Positions 1 to 7,449 of a stretch of 11,374 nucleotides of DNA are shown here, in pieces. This DNA is from Deltaproteobacteria bacterium (GTDB lineage Bacteria > Desulfobacterota > BSN033 > UBA1163). Position numbers and translations under genes: made by a program. Each line of letters opens with the position of its first letter. The first letter of the stretch is position 1. The stretch is taken from positions 1-11,374 of the forward strand of contig VGSD01000047.1 in assembly GCA_016875155.1 (NCBI GenBank). The letters are read 5' to 3'. The notes under the pieces were generated by a model. That model did not search any database. It saw only the letters and a program-made list of their open reading frames with translations, and was not told the DNA's origin.

Positions 1-130
1 GCGACCAATTGGATTCCTTGTCGAGGAACCTAAAGTTCCTTATATCACAAAGATCAAGAAGAGAAATTAGGTGCTACCACTTGCGCCTTACGACTTGCAA
101 CTTGCGATAAAAAGGAACGCTATGCTCTAT

Positions 131-152
131 GCCTGCCTGCCGGTAGGCAGGC
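131..152. repeat. GC-rich palindrome, left flank
   Basis: An inverted repeat with 8-bp perfect arms (GCCTGCCT and AGGCAGGC) around a GCCGGT centre that is itself nearly palindromic. It lies in non-coding DNA with no adjacent T-tract, so it does not look like an intrinsic terminator. Short self-complementary units of this kind are often dispersed intergenic repeats, but copy number cannot be judged from one window. Confidence 0.6.
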
Positions 153-167
153 GCTCTGCGCTACCTG

Positions 168-203
168 TCCTCCGAAGTCCCGCAAGGCGGGGCGAAGGAT
201 GGA
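168..203. repeat. Second imperfect palindrome (REP-like unit)
   Basis: The core is a perfect 5-bp stem, CCCGC (179-183) and GCGGG (187-191), with loop AAG. Outside it, TCCTCCGAAG-type sequence on the left faces GCGAAGGATGGA on the right, giving an imperfect extended stem. It starts 16 nt after the preceding palindrome, so the two probably form one composite repeat. The open reading frame that crosses it looks like a by-product of the repeat and is not called as a gene. Confidence 0.5.
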
Positions 204-283
204 TGCGTGAGGTTGGAGCCATGCCAGCGATTGCACCGATTGAAGATTTAAAAGCTGCTCAGAAAGGTTTTACGCTATGCTCT

Positions 284-860
284 TTTACGGACACGCGACA
301 CGAAACACGGTCACGTTATTAATGGGAATGGATTGAAAGGTGAGAGTGGTTAAAGAAAAGTGTAAGAAGTGAACAACGTCCCCCAGGGCCGTTTTCACGG
401 AAGCAAGCGAATTTGTACAAGATTTTCATCGGGCCAGAATTAGACTCCCCCAGCTGTCGAAATATTAAACTCACTTTTTCACGGAATGTCAAGGGAATAT
501 TTTTCAGGGGAGCATTCTCCGGTTTAGAAGGTATCCACGAAGGGAGGAAGCTGAAGACTTCTTTCAATAAATCTTCCTTCCTGAAATCACCAAACTGACA
601 TTTCAGGGAAGTAATTTGCAATTTGCCTTAATGAAGAGATATGAAGACTTGTAGGTGGAACCTGCAACCCACCTTTCCACCTCTTCCTTCCTGTACTCCT
701 CTTTTTTGAAAACTTTGCCTCCATGCAATATTCCAAGTGGTAATCAACGGATCGAATCCGGGGTTTAGTCTGGTTTTCATATCGAAACCATTTGGCGGGG
801 AAACATCTTGGCAAGATATGTTCAGTCGATGCCAATAAAAATTGATACCGAAAAAAATCA
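284..860. other. Non-coding stretch, no supported gene
   Basis: No reading frame here has a recognisable protein family, a good ribosome binding site or convincing codon use. Frames on both strands are short, and one minus-strand frame runs into the start of the regulator gene. Short recurring words are visible (for example TTTCACGGAA near 394 and 477, and TTTCAGGG near 501 and 601), which may mean decayed repeat or insertion-sequence DNA, but nothing identifiable. Confidence 0.5.
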
Positions 861-861
861 A

Positions 862-886
862 AAAAAAGACTTGACAAGTTTTTTTT
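862..886. promoter_or_regulatory. Palindromic operator candidate over the -35 box
   Basis: ACTTG-A-CAAGT (869-879) is a perfect 11-bp palindrome centred on 874. It is flanked by an A-tract on the left and a T-tract on the right that pair symmetrically (862-867 with 881-886), with one mismatch at 868/880. The palindrome contains the promoter -35 hexamer, so a dimer bound here would block RNA polymerase. The downstream XRE-cupin regulator is the natural candidate ligand (autoregulation). The sequence is seen directly; the binding role is inference. Confidence 0.5.
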
Positions 887-899
887 GCCATGGTAATGT
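871..899 (+). promoter_or_regulatory. Sigma70-like promoter for the regulator gene
   Basis: A perfect -35 box TTGACA (871-876) is followed after 17 nt by TAATGT (894-899), preceded by TG at 891-892 as in extended -10 promoters. Transcription would begin near 906 and leave a leader of about 135 nt before the regulator ATG at 1041. It is the best promoter match seen in the window. It may drive only the regulator or the whole cluster, since no convincing terminator was seen between the genes. Confidence 0.65.
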
Positions 900-1040
900 T
901 TACCTGCAGAAATAAAATGATTAATGAAGGAAAACCCTGAAGCGTTTGTTGCAGGACTTGTTCGAGCCCAACAGAGGGTAAATTTTTTTTGGGGGAGAGG
1001 TTTACTATCAGTCAATAATAAATATCCATAGGAAAACAAC

Positions 1041-1613
1041 ATGGACAACACAATTAAAAATTTGGGTAAGCGGATAAAAGAGATTCGAACCAAGAAAGGC
1101 CTCACTCAAGAAGGCCTTGCAGCCCGTTCGGGTCTTACAAAAAGTTACATTTCGCTCTTAGAGGCGGGAAAGAAGATTCCAGCCATTTCGACATTGTCAC
1201 AAATTGCAGCCGCTCTCGGGATGACCATCGGTGATTGTTTTGAAGGCACAGATGATTCTTCTGATGTTGCCGTTGTGAAGAAGGATGAGAGGGTTCAAGT
1301 GGCACAGAAAGGAACACCTTTTGGGTACATTTATGAGGCGCTTTCTCTGCAAAAAAGAGATAGGATCATGGATGCATTCATTGTCAAGGTATTGCCCGGT
1401 AGTAAGTCCAAAGCCAAAAGAATTGAATTCGAACATGCCGGGGAGGAATTTGATTTCGTTATCGAAGGTAAAATCAAATATATCATAAACAATCGGGAAT
1501 ATGTGCTAGAGGAAGGAGACTCTATCTATTTCGATTCTACGATGAAGCATGGAGTCGAGGCTCTCGGAAACAAGCCGGCTCTGACATTGAGTGTTCACGC
1601 CTCTCGACGATGA
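1041..1613 (+). CDS. XRE-family regulator with C-terminal cupin
   Basis: This 190-residue protein is a predicted cytoplasmic DNA-binding regulator. Residues about 8-66 form an XRE/Cro-type helix-turn-helix domain (GLTQEGLAARSGLTKSYIS followed by LLEAGKKIPAISTLSQIA). Residues about 115-187 form a small cupin_2 beta-barrel with a partly kept metal/ligand signature (EHAGEEFDFVIEG, then GDSIYFDSTMKHGVEALGN). This architecture is common among regulators of small-molecule catabolism, where the cupin is thought to sense a metabolite. The start ATG has AGGAA six bases upstream (1030-1034). The gene sits first in a co-directional catabolic cluster, 51 nt before the ThDP enzyme, and a palindrome overlaps its promoter. 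It therefore probably controls itself and perhaps the cluster. The effector is unknown, and whether it represses or activates cannot be told from sequence. Confidence 0.9.
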   Translation: MDNTIKNLGKRIKEIRTKKGLTQEGLAARSGLTKSYISLLEAGKKIPAISTLSQIAAALGMTIGDCFEGTDDSSDVAVVKKDERVQVAQKGTPFGYIYEALSLQKRDRIMDAFIVKVLPGSKSKAKRIEFEHAGEEFDFVIEGKIKYIINNREYVLEEGDSIYFDSTMKHGVEALGNKPALTLSVHASRR

Positions 1614-1664
1614 ACTAAAAAGGATAGAAGACGGTTATTTTAGCCTACTTTCTTGTCTACATAA

Positions 1665-3353
1665 GTGAGTGAAGATGATATGAAGATGACAGTTGCCGCA
1701 GCTCTCGTAGATCGTTTGATAGCAATTGGCACCAAGTATTTCTTCCTGCTCACCGGTGGTGACCAACCACTCTGGATTGCCATGCACGACGCCGGAATCA
1801 AGATGGTTCTGGCACGAAGTGAATTCAGTAGTGTTTATATGGCTGATGGATACGCCAGGGCCAGCGGAAAGCCTGGATTTACCTATGGACAGTCTGGCCC
1901 AGGAGCGGCCAATGTTGCCGCTGCTTTAGCCGATCCCTTTTGGGCTCAAAGCCCTGTGGTTGCCCTTACCGGGGCAACGGCGACCGGTGGCATGTACAAG
2001 GGGGAATATCAAGCCCTTGATCAGATGCCGTTGTTTGCGCCACTGACAAGGTGGAGCGGTTTCGCTGCCAGTCCGGAGTCGGTACCTGATCTCTTCTCCA
2101 TTGCTATCAACCAGGCTATGGCTGGAAGCCGTGGCCCGGTACACCTTGACATTCCAAGAGACTACTTCGGGCGTGAAATAGAAGCGAATAAACCGGAAGC
2201 AAACGAATTTGGGGCCCCAAGTCCAGTTCACCCTGATGAAGGCACTGTGCGAGCCGTCCTGGAAAATGTTCTCGCGGCAAAAAAGCCGGTCATCATTGCG
2301 GGCGATGGGGTGGTTCAGGCGAGAGCAGAGACGACACTCCAGACGTTTGCTGAAACCCTTGGTATTCCAGTGGCCACTACAATGGGAGGCAAGACCAGTT
2401 TCCCAGGCAACCACCCACTCAACCTCGGTGTTACCGGGCGTTATTCCGCCAAGTTAGCCAACGATTTAGTTGGTGAGAGTGACTGTGTCCTTGTCATCGG
2501 TTCCCGGTTGGGCGGACTTGCCACTAATGGCTATACGGTGCCCAATCAAAAGGCAAAAATCCTCCAGATCGATACTAATCCCTCAGTTTTTGATGTTAGC
2601 TATTCGACTACAGTGCGGCTTCTTGCCGACGCACGGTTAGCTTTGGAGGCGCTTTGCCGAGAAACGAAAGGGCGGACCCTTGACGCCGAAGCTGTTATGT
2701 GGATAAAAGCGGCCCGACAGAAGATTCAGGATTGGCGACACGAAGTCAAGGCGGCGACTGATAGAGCAGCCCACAGTTCGTCACTGTCGCCCTTCGAGGT
2801 CATTGCTGTGCTCGCGAAGCACAACCGGGAGATTATAATCGTCGCCGACACGGGCTATATGGCAGCTTGGACAGGCGTTCTCTATCCTACCACCCGGCCG
2901 GGTTCCTATTTTCGGGCTATCGGTTCACTCGGATGGGCACTGCCGGCATCCCTCGGTGTCCAGCTTGCCCGGTCGGAGAAAGTAGTCTGCGTTACGGGTG
3001 ATGGCGGCATCGGATATCATCTTGCGGATATCGAGACTGCGGTACGCCTGCGACTTCCGATTATTGTCGTCATCCTCAACAACGGTGGCCTCATCTTCGA
3101 ATACCACGAGCAGAAATACCGTCACCAGGGTCGGGTCATTCCCGAGGCCAATGATTTCACCGACGCCGATTACAGCGCTGTGGCCCGTGGCCTTGGCGCA
3201 GAGGGGGTGCGCGTGCGAACACGGTCTGAGTTCGAGCGGGCGTTCAATGTGGCCCTCGAAAGCGACCGCCCCACAGTCATCGACGTCATCGTGGACCGTG
3301 AGGCCTTCCCACCCGTGACCAACTTCGAAAAGACCTTGGCGCGTACGATCTGA
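1665..3353 (+). CDS. ThDP-dependent enzyme, acetolactate synthase/2-oxoacid decarboxylase-like
   Basis: A 562-residue protein of the typical length and three-domain order of the acetolactate synthase/benzoylformate decarboxylase superfamily. An N-terminal pyrimidine-binding domain (about 8-175) carries the ThDP-activating glutamate, E53 in SEFSSVYMADGYAR, and the SGPGAANV loop. A central Rossmann-like domain spans about 195-330. The C-terminal pyrophosphate domain holds the Mg-ThDP motif, GDG at 445-447 ending in NN at 472-473. The fold activates 2-oxo acids and decarboxylates them to aldehydes or transfers the two-carbon unit; the exact substrate cannot be read from sequence. No small regulatory subunit of acetolactate synthase is adjacent, and the catabolic neighbours argue against a branched-chain biosynthetic role. 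The start is uncertain: GTG 1665 has no clear ribosome binding site, and ATG 1680 (residue 6) or ATG 1686 are alternatives. A downstream AOR would suit an aldehyde product. Confidence 0.85.
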   Translation: MSEDDMKMTVAAALVDRLIAIGTKYFFLLTGGDQPLWIAMHDAGIKMVLARSEFSSVYMADGYARASGKPGFTYGQSGPGAANVAAALADPFWAQSPVVALTGATATGGMYKGEYQALDQMPLFAPLTRWSGFAASPESVPDLFSIAINQAMAGSRGPVHLDIPRDYFGREIEANKPEANEFGAPSPVHPDEGTVRAVLENVLAAKKPVIIAGDGVVQARAETTLQTFAETLGIPVATTMGGKTSFPGNHPLNLGVTGRYSAKLANDLVGESDCVLVIGSRLGGLATNGYTVPNQKAKILQIDTNPSVFDVSYSTTVRLLADARLALEALCRETKGRTLDAEAVMWIKAARQKIQDWRHEVKAATDRAAHSSSLSPFEVIAVLAKHNREIIIVADTGYMAAWTGVLYPTTRPGSYFRAIGSLGWALPASLGVQLARSEKVVCVTGDGGIGYHLADIETAVRLRLPIIVVILNNGGLIFEYHEQKYRHQGRVIPEANDFTDADYSAVARGLGAEGVRVRTRSEFERAFNVALESDRPTVIDVIVDREAFPPVTNFEKTLARTI

Positions 3354-3604
3354 TGGCGACAAACATAGGAACTCCTACTCCCCGGGGGTTGGAATAACAC
3401 TGGATAAGGAGAGTTGATTGGGAGCGGTGATCGGCCATTATGGAAGCATTATCACTATAGGTAAAGATGTTTTCTAAAAGGGATATGAGAAATGCAAACA
3501 GTGAAGTGTCTTTGAAGGCAGTCAGTGAGAGTTTAAGAGAAGGAGGTGATTAAAGAAAGAAACTTTAGATCCAATAGGATTGAAGGGTCAGGAATAAATT
3601 ATGC
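3354..3604 (+). other. Intergenic leader upstream of the TRAP genes
   Basis: About 250 nt separate the ThDP gene from the transporter. The stretch contains a CCCCGGGG palindrome near 3380 with no following T-tract, so no intrinsic terminator is evident. It also has a weak promoter-like pair (TTGATT at 3414-3419 and CATTAT at 3436-3441, 16 nt apart) and a perfect Shine-Dalgarno sequence lacking a start codon. The length and these elements suggest separate control of the transporter genes, but none of the promoter signals is strong. Confidence 0.35.
3540..3551 (+). promoter_or_regulatory. Orphan 12-nt perfect Shine-Dalgarno
   Basis: AAGGAGGTGATT is complementary over 12 nt to the usual bacterial 16S rRNA 3' tail. 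No ATG or TTG lies at a normal distance downstream; the only start-like triplet is the GTG inside the motif itself. The functional start of the binding-protein gene is 68 nt further on, with its own ribosome binding site. It may be a ribosome standby site or the remnant of a lost gene. Confidence 0.5.
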
Positions 3605-3612
3605 AAGGAGGG
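3605..3612 (+). promoter_or_regulatory. Ribosome binding site of the TRAP binding protein
   Basis: AAGGAGGG lies six bases before ATG 3619. It falls inside the reading frame that would begin at ATG 3601, so it decides in favour of the later start, which also gives a signal peptide with a conventional charged N-terminus. Confidence 0.8.
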
Positions 3613-3618
3613 AAAAAA

Positions 3619-4671
3619 ATGGAAAGGAAAACCATGCGTGTGATTTTAATGACTGTTGTAATGGCGATACTATTTTGCTTCATGACAGGGGCTGTGTTCG
3701 GGGCCGAGAAAATTCGCTGGAAGGGCACGACTTGCTTCGGTTTGTCCACTCCCCTGGGCAAGTACACTATCGTATATTGGAAGAAATTCGTGGAAGAAAT
3801 GAGCGGTGGACGTCTGGAAATCACATTGCACGATGCCAACGAAATTGTCCCTGCGACCAAGGTATATGACGCTGTGCGCGACGGCCTTTTGGATTTTGGT
3901 GCGAATACGCCAGCCTTCCAAAAGGGTACGTATCCGGCGGGCGACCTCTTCTATACCCTGCCCGGCGGAGTTTTGGAGTTCAACGACCTGATCTTGTGGC
4001 TTTACGGTGGTGGTGGCAAGGAGCTCGAACAAGAGATGTATGGCAAGGAAATCATAGTTTTTCCCTTGGGCCTAACCCCGCCCGAAGAAGTCTGGTCCAA
4101 AAGGCCCATCAAGACCCTTGATGACATCAAGGGCTTAAAGATTAGATCCGCAGGCTTGTGTATGGAACTATGGCAAAAATTGGGGGCCTCCGTGGTGCTT
4201 CTGGCTGGGGGCGAGGTACTGCCTGCCCTGCAGAGAGGCCTTATCGATGCTGCGGAATATGTGGATGCCGCTTATGACTATAGCGCAGGGTTTCACGAGG
4301 TTTGCAAGTACCGCTTCGGACCGCCGATACATATGTCCAACAATATCTTCCAGCTTGTGATCAAACCCAAATCATGGAATGCACTGCCCCCTGACTTGAA
4401 GGCCATCGTGGAAAAGGGGGCCATGGCGGCCACCTTCCAAGGGTATGCTGATTACTGGCAGGAAACCATTAAAGCCAACAAGAAGATTGAAGAATATGGA
4501 ACCATTACTCACAAACTATCCAAGGCGGATCAGCAGCGAGCACGTGCACTGACCATGGAAATTATTGATGAGAAGTCCAAGAAAGATCCTTTTTTTGCCA
4601 AGGTCTGGCAGTCTCAGAAAGCGTTTATCGAAAAATATAAACCATACTTTGACTTGACCAAGTTCGACTAA
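3619..4671 (+). CDS. dctP: TRAP transporter substrate-binding protein, DctP family
   Basis: A 350-residue periplasmic solute-binding protein. Residues 1-28 form a Sec signal peptide (basic ERKTMR start, hydrophobic core, likely cleavage after VFG). The mature part has DctP family hallmarks: DDIKGLKIRSAG with the conserved arginine (R176) that normally clamps a substrate carboxylate, then GGEVLPALQRGLIDAAEY and a C-terminal long-helix region. The GGE...ALQ.G.IDAAE pattern resembles the TakP-like branch, whose characterised member binds 2-oxo acids. A carboxylate, perhaps a 2-oxo acid, is therefore a reasonable guess but not proven. The start at ATG 3619 is set by the AAGGAGGG just upstream, not ATG 3601. 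The gene is followed by a 238-nt gap with a large hairpin before its membrane partners, which fits the higher binding-protein dose usual for such systems. Confidence 0.9.
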   Translation: MERKTMRVILMTVVMAILFCFMTGAVFGAEKIRWKGTTCFGLSTPLGKYTIVYWKKFVEEMSGGRLEITLHDANEIVPATKVYDAVRDGLLDFGANTPAFQKGTYPAGDLFYTLPGGVLEFNDLILWLYGGGGKELEQEMYGKEIIVFPLGLTPPEEVWSKRPIKTLDDIKGLKIRSAGLCMELWQKLGASVVLLAGGEVLPALQRGLIDAAEYVDAAYDYSAGFHEVCKYRFGPPIHMSNNIFQLVIKPKSWNALPPDLKAIVEKGAMAATFQGYADYWQETIKANKKIEEYGTITHKLSKADQQRARALTMEIIDEKSKKDPFFAKVWQSQKAFIEKYKPYFDLTKFD

Positions 4672-4707
4672 GCTATAGCCTAATAGTAATTTAAAACATA
4701 AAAAGAA

Positions 4708-4793
4708 GCTTGCGGTATGGGGATTCACACCAGATGACACTTTATATCATAAATGGTATTACTCAAACAACAATGATTCTCCATACCGCAAGC
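4708..4793. repeat. Large inverted repeat between dctP and dctQ
   Basis: Two 20-nt arms, 4708-4727 and 4774-4793, match 18 of 20 positions in inverted orientation (shared core GCTTGCGGTATGG / CCATACCGCAAGC), with a 46-nt loop. Transcribed, it would form a stable stem 36 nt after the dctP stop. It has no T-tract, so it is not a typical intrinsic terminator. It could stabilise the 3' end of dctP mRNA after processing, as intercistronic hairpins do in some binding-protein operons, or be a small non-autonomous mobile repeat. Confidence 0.75.
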
Positions 4794-4909
4794 CTACGGA
4801 AGTCTTTGTCTGAAGGTTAGGGTTGTCAACCATTCCCTGAATGGGAAAAAAAGCATCGGGGCTGGCACCGAGGATGATCTATTAGCCAGCTTTAGAGGCG
4901 AGGCTAAAA

Positions 4910-5413
4910 ATGCCGTTTATCAAGACCGTGGATCGTTTAAGCGAATGGACTGGGTCCCTATCGGCCTGGCTAATTATTCCTCTCATACTGGTGGTGCTTT
5001 ACGAGGTGACGATGCGTTACTTTTTTAATAGCCCCACCGTTTGGGTCTATGATGTTTCATGGATGATTTTCGCCGCCCAGTTTTTGTTGGGCGGGGCCTT
5101 TACCTACCTCCGGAAGGGGCATATTCGCATTGATATCGTCTACGGCACCCTTTCGGAACGAGCTAAACGGATTTACGATTTTTTGATAAATCTAATCATC
5201 ATAGTACCGCCGATGGTTCTTTTCGGATGGGCTGGGGTTATTTTCTCCGCCAAAGCCTACAGCATAGACGAGAGACTCTCCACCGGCACCTGGCCTTTCC
5301 CAACAGGTCCGCCCAAGATGCTGATACCGATCGGTTTTTTCCTTCTGGCCCTGCAATCTTTGGCTGAAATCGTGCGTATTTGCCAGAAACCAAAGAGGGG
5401 GGGGAAGCCATGA
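4910..5413 (+). CDS. dctQ: TRAP transporter small membrane subunit, DctQ family
   Basis: A 167-residue inner-membrane protein with four hydrophobic segments, at roughly 17-40, 47-66, 87-112 and 128-152, the standard topology and length for DctQ. The conserved region around the second segment (VYDVSWMIFAAQFLLGGAFTY, shown here only as a position: about 44-64) and RKGHIRIDI after it are typical of the family. With DctM it forms the membrane complex that takes substrate from DctP using a sodium or proton gradient. The ATG has GAGGCGAGG just upstream. The stop codon overlaps the dctM start by four bases (ATGA), so the two are translationally coupled, as is common for these subunits. Identification is by topology, position and family pattern; the substrate is set by DctP. 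Confidence 0.88.
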   Translation: MPFIKTVDRLSEWTGSLSAWLIIPLILVVLYEVTMRYFFNSPTVWVYDVSWMIFAAQFLLGGAFTYLRKGHIRIDIVYGTLSERAKRIYDFLINLIIIVPPMVLFGWAGVIFSAKAYSIDERLSTGTWPFPTGPPKMLIPIGFFLLALQSLAEIVRICQKPKRGGKP

Positions 5414-6735
5414 GTTCAGACCAAATAGTCGCCATAATAATGATGATCTTGCTTTTGGGAATGGTCATCTGTGGTATACACTTGGCATTTGGCCTGATGT
5501 TCATGGCCATCACCTTCGGCCTCATCTTCATGGGTCCATCCTTCTTCCCCATGTCCATGATGGGATTTTTCGGCACAATGGAAAGCGAGGTTCTCATTGC
5601 TGTGCCATTATTCGTCTTTATGGGTACGATACTCGAAAAAACCGAAATAGCCGAAAACGCTTATCAGAGTCTACACGAGATTTTCGGAAAGATAAGAGGG
5701 GGGCTGGCCTTTGCCACGATCATCACGTGCACTGTTTTTGCCGCCTGTACCGGTGTCATCGCGGCTACCGTCACCACCATGACACTGTTGGCGGTGCCTG
5801 CCATGCTCAAACGCAAATACGACAAGGGCCTGGCCACCGGCTTGGTCTGTGCGGGCGGTAGTTTGGGCATATTGATTCCACCCAGTGTCATGATCGTCAT
5901 GTACGGACCTATGGCCAACCTCTCGGTGGCCCGGCTTTTTGCGGGAGCTCTTTTTCCTGGGCTGCTTTTGGCGTTTTTATACGTGCTCTATATCGGTATT
6001 GTCGCCTGGCTAAAACCGCATATGGCTCCTGCCATCACGGAGAATGAGCTTAGGATCAAGGGCAAAAAACTGTGGGGCAAGGCGGCCCTGAATATGCTCC
6101 CTGCGATGTTTTTGATCATTGCCGTTCTAGGATCGATCATCGGCGGCATAGCCACACCGACTGAGGCTTCCGGCGTGGGTTGTTTCGCTGCCATGATCAT
6201 CGCCGCCGCTTATCGCAAGCTCACCTATAAGAACATCAAGGAAGCTGCCTACAGCACGCTTATCGTCACGACCATGGTTTTATTTATCATCATGGGTGCA
6301 GGCATCTTTAACTCCGTTTTCCTGTTTTTGGGCGGCGGGGAACTGATCAAGAACATGTTAATGAGCCTGCCCTTTGGCAAATGGTTCGTCTTGTTCACAA
6401 TGATGTTCATCCTCTTGATTGGCGGTTTTTTCATCTCCTACCAAGGGCTTCTTTTTATCTTGGTACCTGTTTTTTTGCCAGTAGTGGCTACTCTAGGCTT
6501 CGACCCGATTTGGTTTGGCATATTAGTCTGTGTGAACCTGCAGATGTCTTTTTTAACACCGCCGTTTGCCTACGCCATCTTCTTTGTCAAGGGGGCGGCG
6601 CCGCCGGAGGTGAAGACCTCGGACATCTACCGGGGGGTCATTCCCTTTGTCTTCCTGCAGATGGTGGGTATGGTTTTTTGCATTGCGTTTCCCGAGATTA
6701 TCCTATGGCTGCCCCGGGTTACCCTAGGGGGTTAA
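5410..6735 (+). CDS. dctM: TRAP transporter large membrane subunit, DctM family
   Basis: A 441-residue, highly hydrophobic inner-membrane permease with about 12 predicted membrane segments. It carries DctM hallmarks: an early AVPLFVFMGTILEKTEIAEN-type segment (about residues 60-80), GGSLGILIPPSVMIVMYGP in the middle, and ATPTEASGVGCFAA further on. These line the transport path in the ion-transporter superfamily. The chosen ATG at 5410 overlaps the dctQ stop in ATGA and is preceded by a GAGGGG ribosome binding site inside the end of dctQ. A start 30 nt earlier (5380) is possible but would add a charged tail and no obvious binding site. No frameshift or truncation is seen. Together with DctP and DctQ the transporter is complete. 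Confidence 0.92.
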   Translation: MSSDQIVAIIMMILLLGMVICGIHLAFGLMFMAITFGLIFMGPSFFPMSMMGFFGTMESEVLIAVPLFVFMGTILEKTEIAENAYQSLHEIFGKIRGGLAFATIITCTVFAACTGVIAATVTTMTLLAVPAMLKRKYDKGLATGLVCAGGSLGILIPPSVMIVMYGPMANLSVARLFAGALFPGLLLAFLYVLYIGIVAWLKPHMAPAITENELRIKGKKLWGKAALNMLPAMFLIIAVLGSIIGGIATPTEASGVGCFAAMIIAAAYRKLTYKNIKEAAYSTLIVTTMVLFIIMGAGIFNSVFLFLGGGELIKNMLMSLPFGKWFVLFTMMFILLIGGFFISYQGLLFILVPVFLPVVATLGFDPIWFGILVCVNLQMSFLTPPFAYAIFFVKGAAPPEVKTSDIYRGVIPFVFLQMVGMVFCIAFPEIILWLPRVTLGG

Positions 6736-6820
6736 ATATGATACTGTTTATGAGTTCTTTGGAATAAGGAACTAAAATTAAAAGTGAAATACAAGAGTTT
6801 TTAAATCCAAATAAATAAAT

Positions 6821-6826
6821 GGAGGT
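6821..6826 (+). promoter_or_regulatory. Ribosome binding site of the exported VOC gene
   Basis: GGAGGT stands eight bases before ATG 6835 and five before GTG 6832, so ATG 6835 is the better start. Confidence 0.7.
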
Positions 6827-6834
6827 GTTTTGTG

Positions 6835-7413
6835 ATGGAAAAATCTCTGGTATTGGTCATGGCAGGATTGTTTTTCGTTTTAATAGGCGGGGTCATCTCA
6901 GGGACCAGCGCGCAGGCCGCATGGTCATTAAAGATGACTGCTCCGCTGGAAGTTGCGGTCTCGGTGAAAGACATGGACAAAATGCTGTTATTCTATATAG
7001 ATGTTCTGGGACTTAAAAAGGTTTCGGACGCCAAGGTCCCGCCGGAGATGACAACTAAGGTAGGTCAAACTGCTCATGGGCTTCGGGTTGTCCGGTTGGC
7101 AACGCCCTATGGTGAATGGATCAGGCTCATCCAGACAGGACAACCACCCAAACCAGGAGAAGTTCCTAAGTACGTGTTTGACAGACATGGCCTCGTTTAT
7201 GTAAGCTTCCTTGTGACAGACATCGACGGTATCCTTCAGCGCTTAAAGGAAAATGGTGCGACGCTGCAGAGTGGCGATAAAAAGATTGAGGTGCGGCCGG
7301 GGTTATTCGTGGTCTACGCGTTAGACCCCGAAGGCAATTTCATCGAATTCCTCGAGGTCCCCGATGTGAGTTCGTATCGGCCGGATCTGTTTAAATACCG
7401 TATATTCTATTGA
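6835..7413 (+). CDS. Exported VOC-family (glyoxalase/dioxygenase fold) protein
   Basis: A 192-residue protein with a clear Sec signal peptide (residues 1-28, cleavage after SAQA), followed by one VOC unit made of two beta-alpha-beta-beta-beta modules. Module one starts at about 33 (PLEVAVSVKDMDKMLLFYID, then VLGL); module two at about 116 (GLVYVSFLVTDIDGILQRL) and ends with DPEGNFIEFLEV. VOC proteins are normally cytoplasmic metal enzymes or binding proteins, so export is unusual. At the usual metal-ligand positions I read E, R, Y and E rather than the usual His/Glu set, with only the last glutamate (FIEFLE) kept, by eye. It may therefore bind a ligand rather than catalyse, or use a different metal site. 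It sits 96 nt after dctM and 36 nt before the PdxA-like gene, so it may work in the periplasm on the TRAP substrate. The substrate is unknown. Confidence 0.82.
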   Translation: MEKSLVLVMAGLFFVLIGGVISGTSAQAAWSLKMTAPLEVAVSVKDMDKMLLFYIDVLGLKKVSDAKVPPEMTTKVGQTAHGLRVVRLATPYGEWIRLIQTGQPPKPGEVPKYVFDRHGLVYVSFLVTDIDGILQRLKENGATLQSGDKKIEVRPGLFVVYALDPEGNFIEFLEVPDVSSYRPDLFKYRIFY

Positions 7414-7449
7414 TTTTGCCCAGGCAAGAGAGGAGAAAGCCTTACACAC

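Larger units (their letters stand above)
117..283. repeat. 12-bp direct repeat flanking the palindromes
   Basis: The 12-mer ACGCTATGCTCT occurs at 117-128 and again at 272-283, bracketing the two palindromes. This could be a duplicated target or part of a composite intergenic repeat. It is longer than expected by chance within 170 nt, but there is no transposase or clear terminal inverted repeat, so no mobile element is claimed. Confidence 0.4.

Noticed and set aside
71..322. 83-residue plus-strand reading frame
   Set aside because: It crosses both GC-rich palindromes, lacks a ribosome binding site and resembles no protein family; it looks like repeat DNA read by chance.
319..621. Possible transposase remnant on the minus strand
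   Set aside because: The frame has no transposase catalytic motif and no terminal repeats could be matched, so an insertion sequence is not claimed.
587..1105. 172-residue minus-strand reading frame
   Set aside because: It overlaps the promoter and first codons of the XRE-cupin gene, and its composition is not protein-like.
1926..2414. 162-residue antisense frame within the ThDP gene
   Set aside because: It is a shadow of a well-supported coding region, with no motif or start signal of its own.
3376..3392. CCCCGGGG palindrome after the ThDP gene, considered as a terminator
   Set aside because: It has no loop of workable size and no T-tract.
4834..4857. CCATTC/GAATGG hairpin followed by an A-run, considered as a terminator
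   Set aside because: On the plus strand the run is A rather than T, and on the minus strand the T-run precedes the stem; neither orientation fits an intrinsic terminator.
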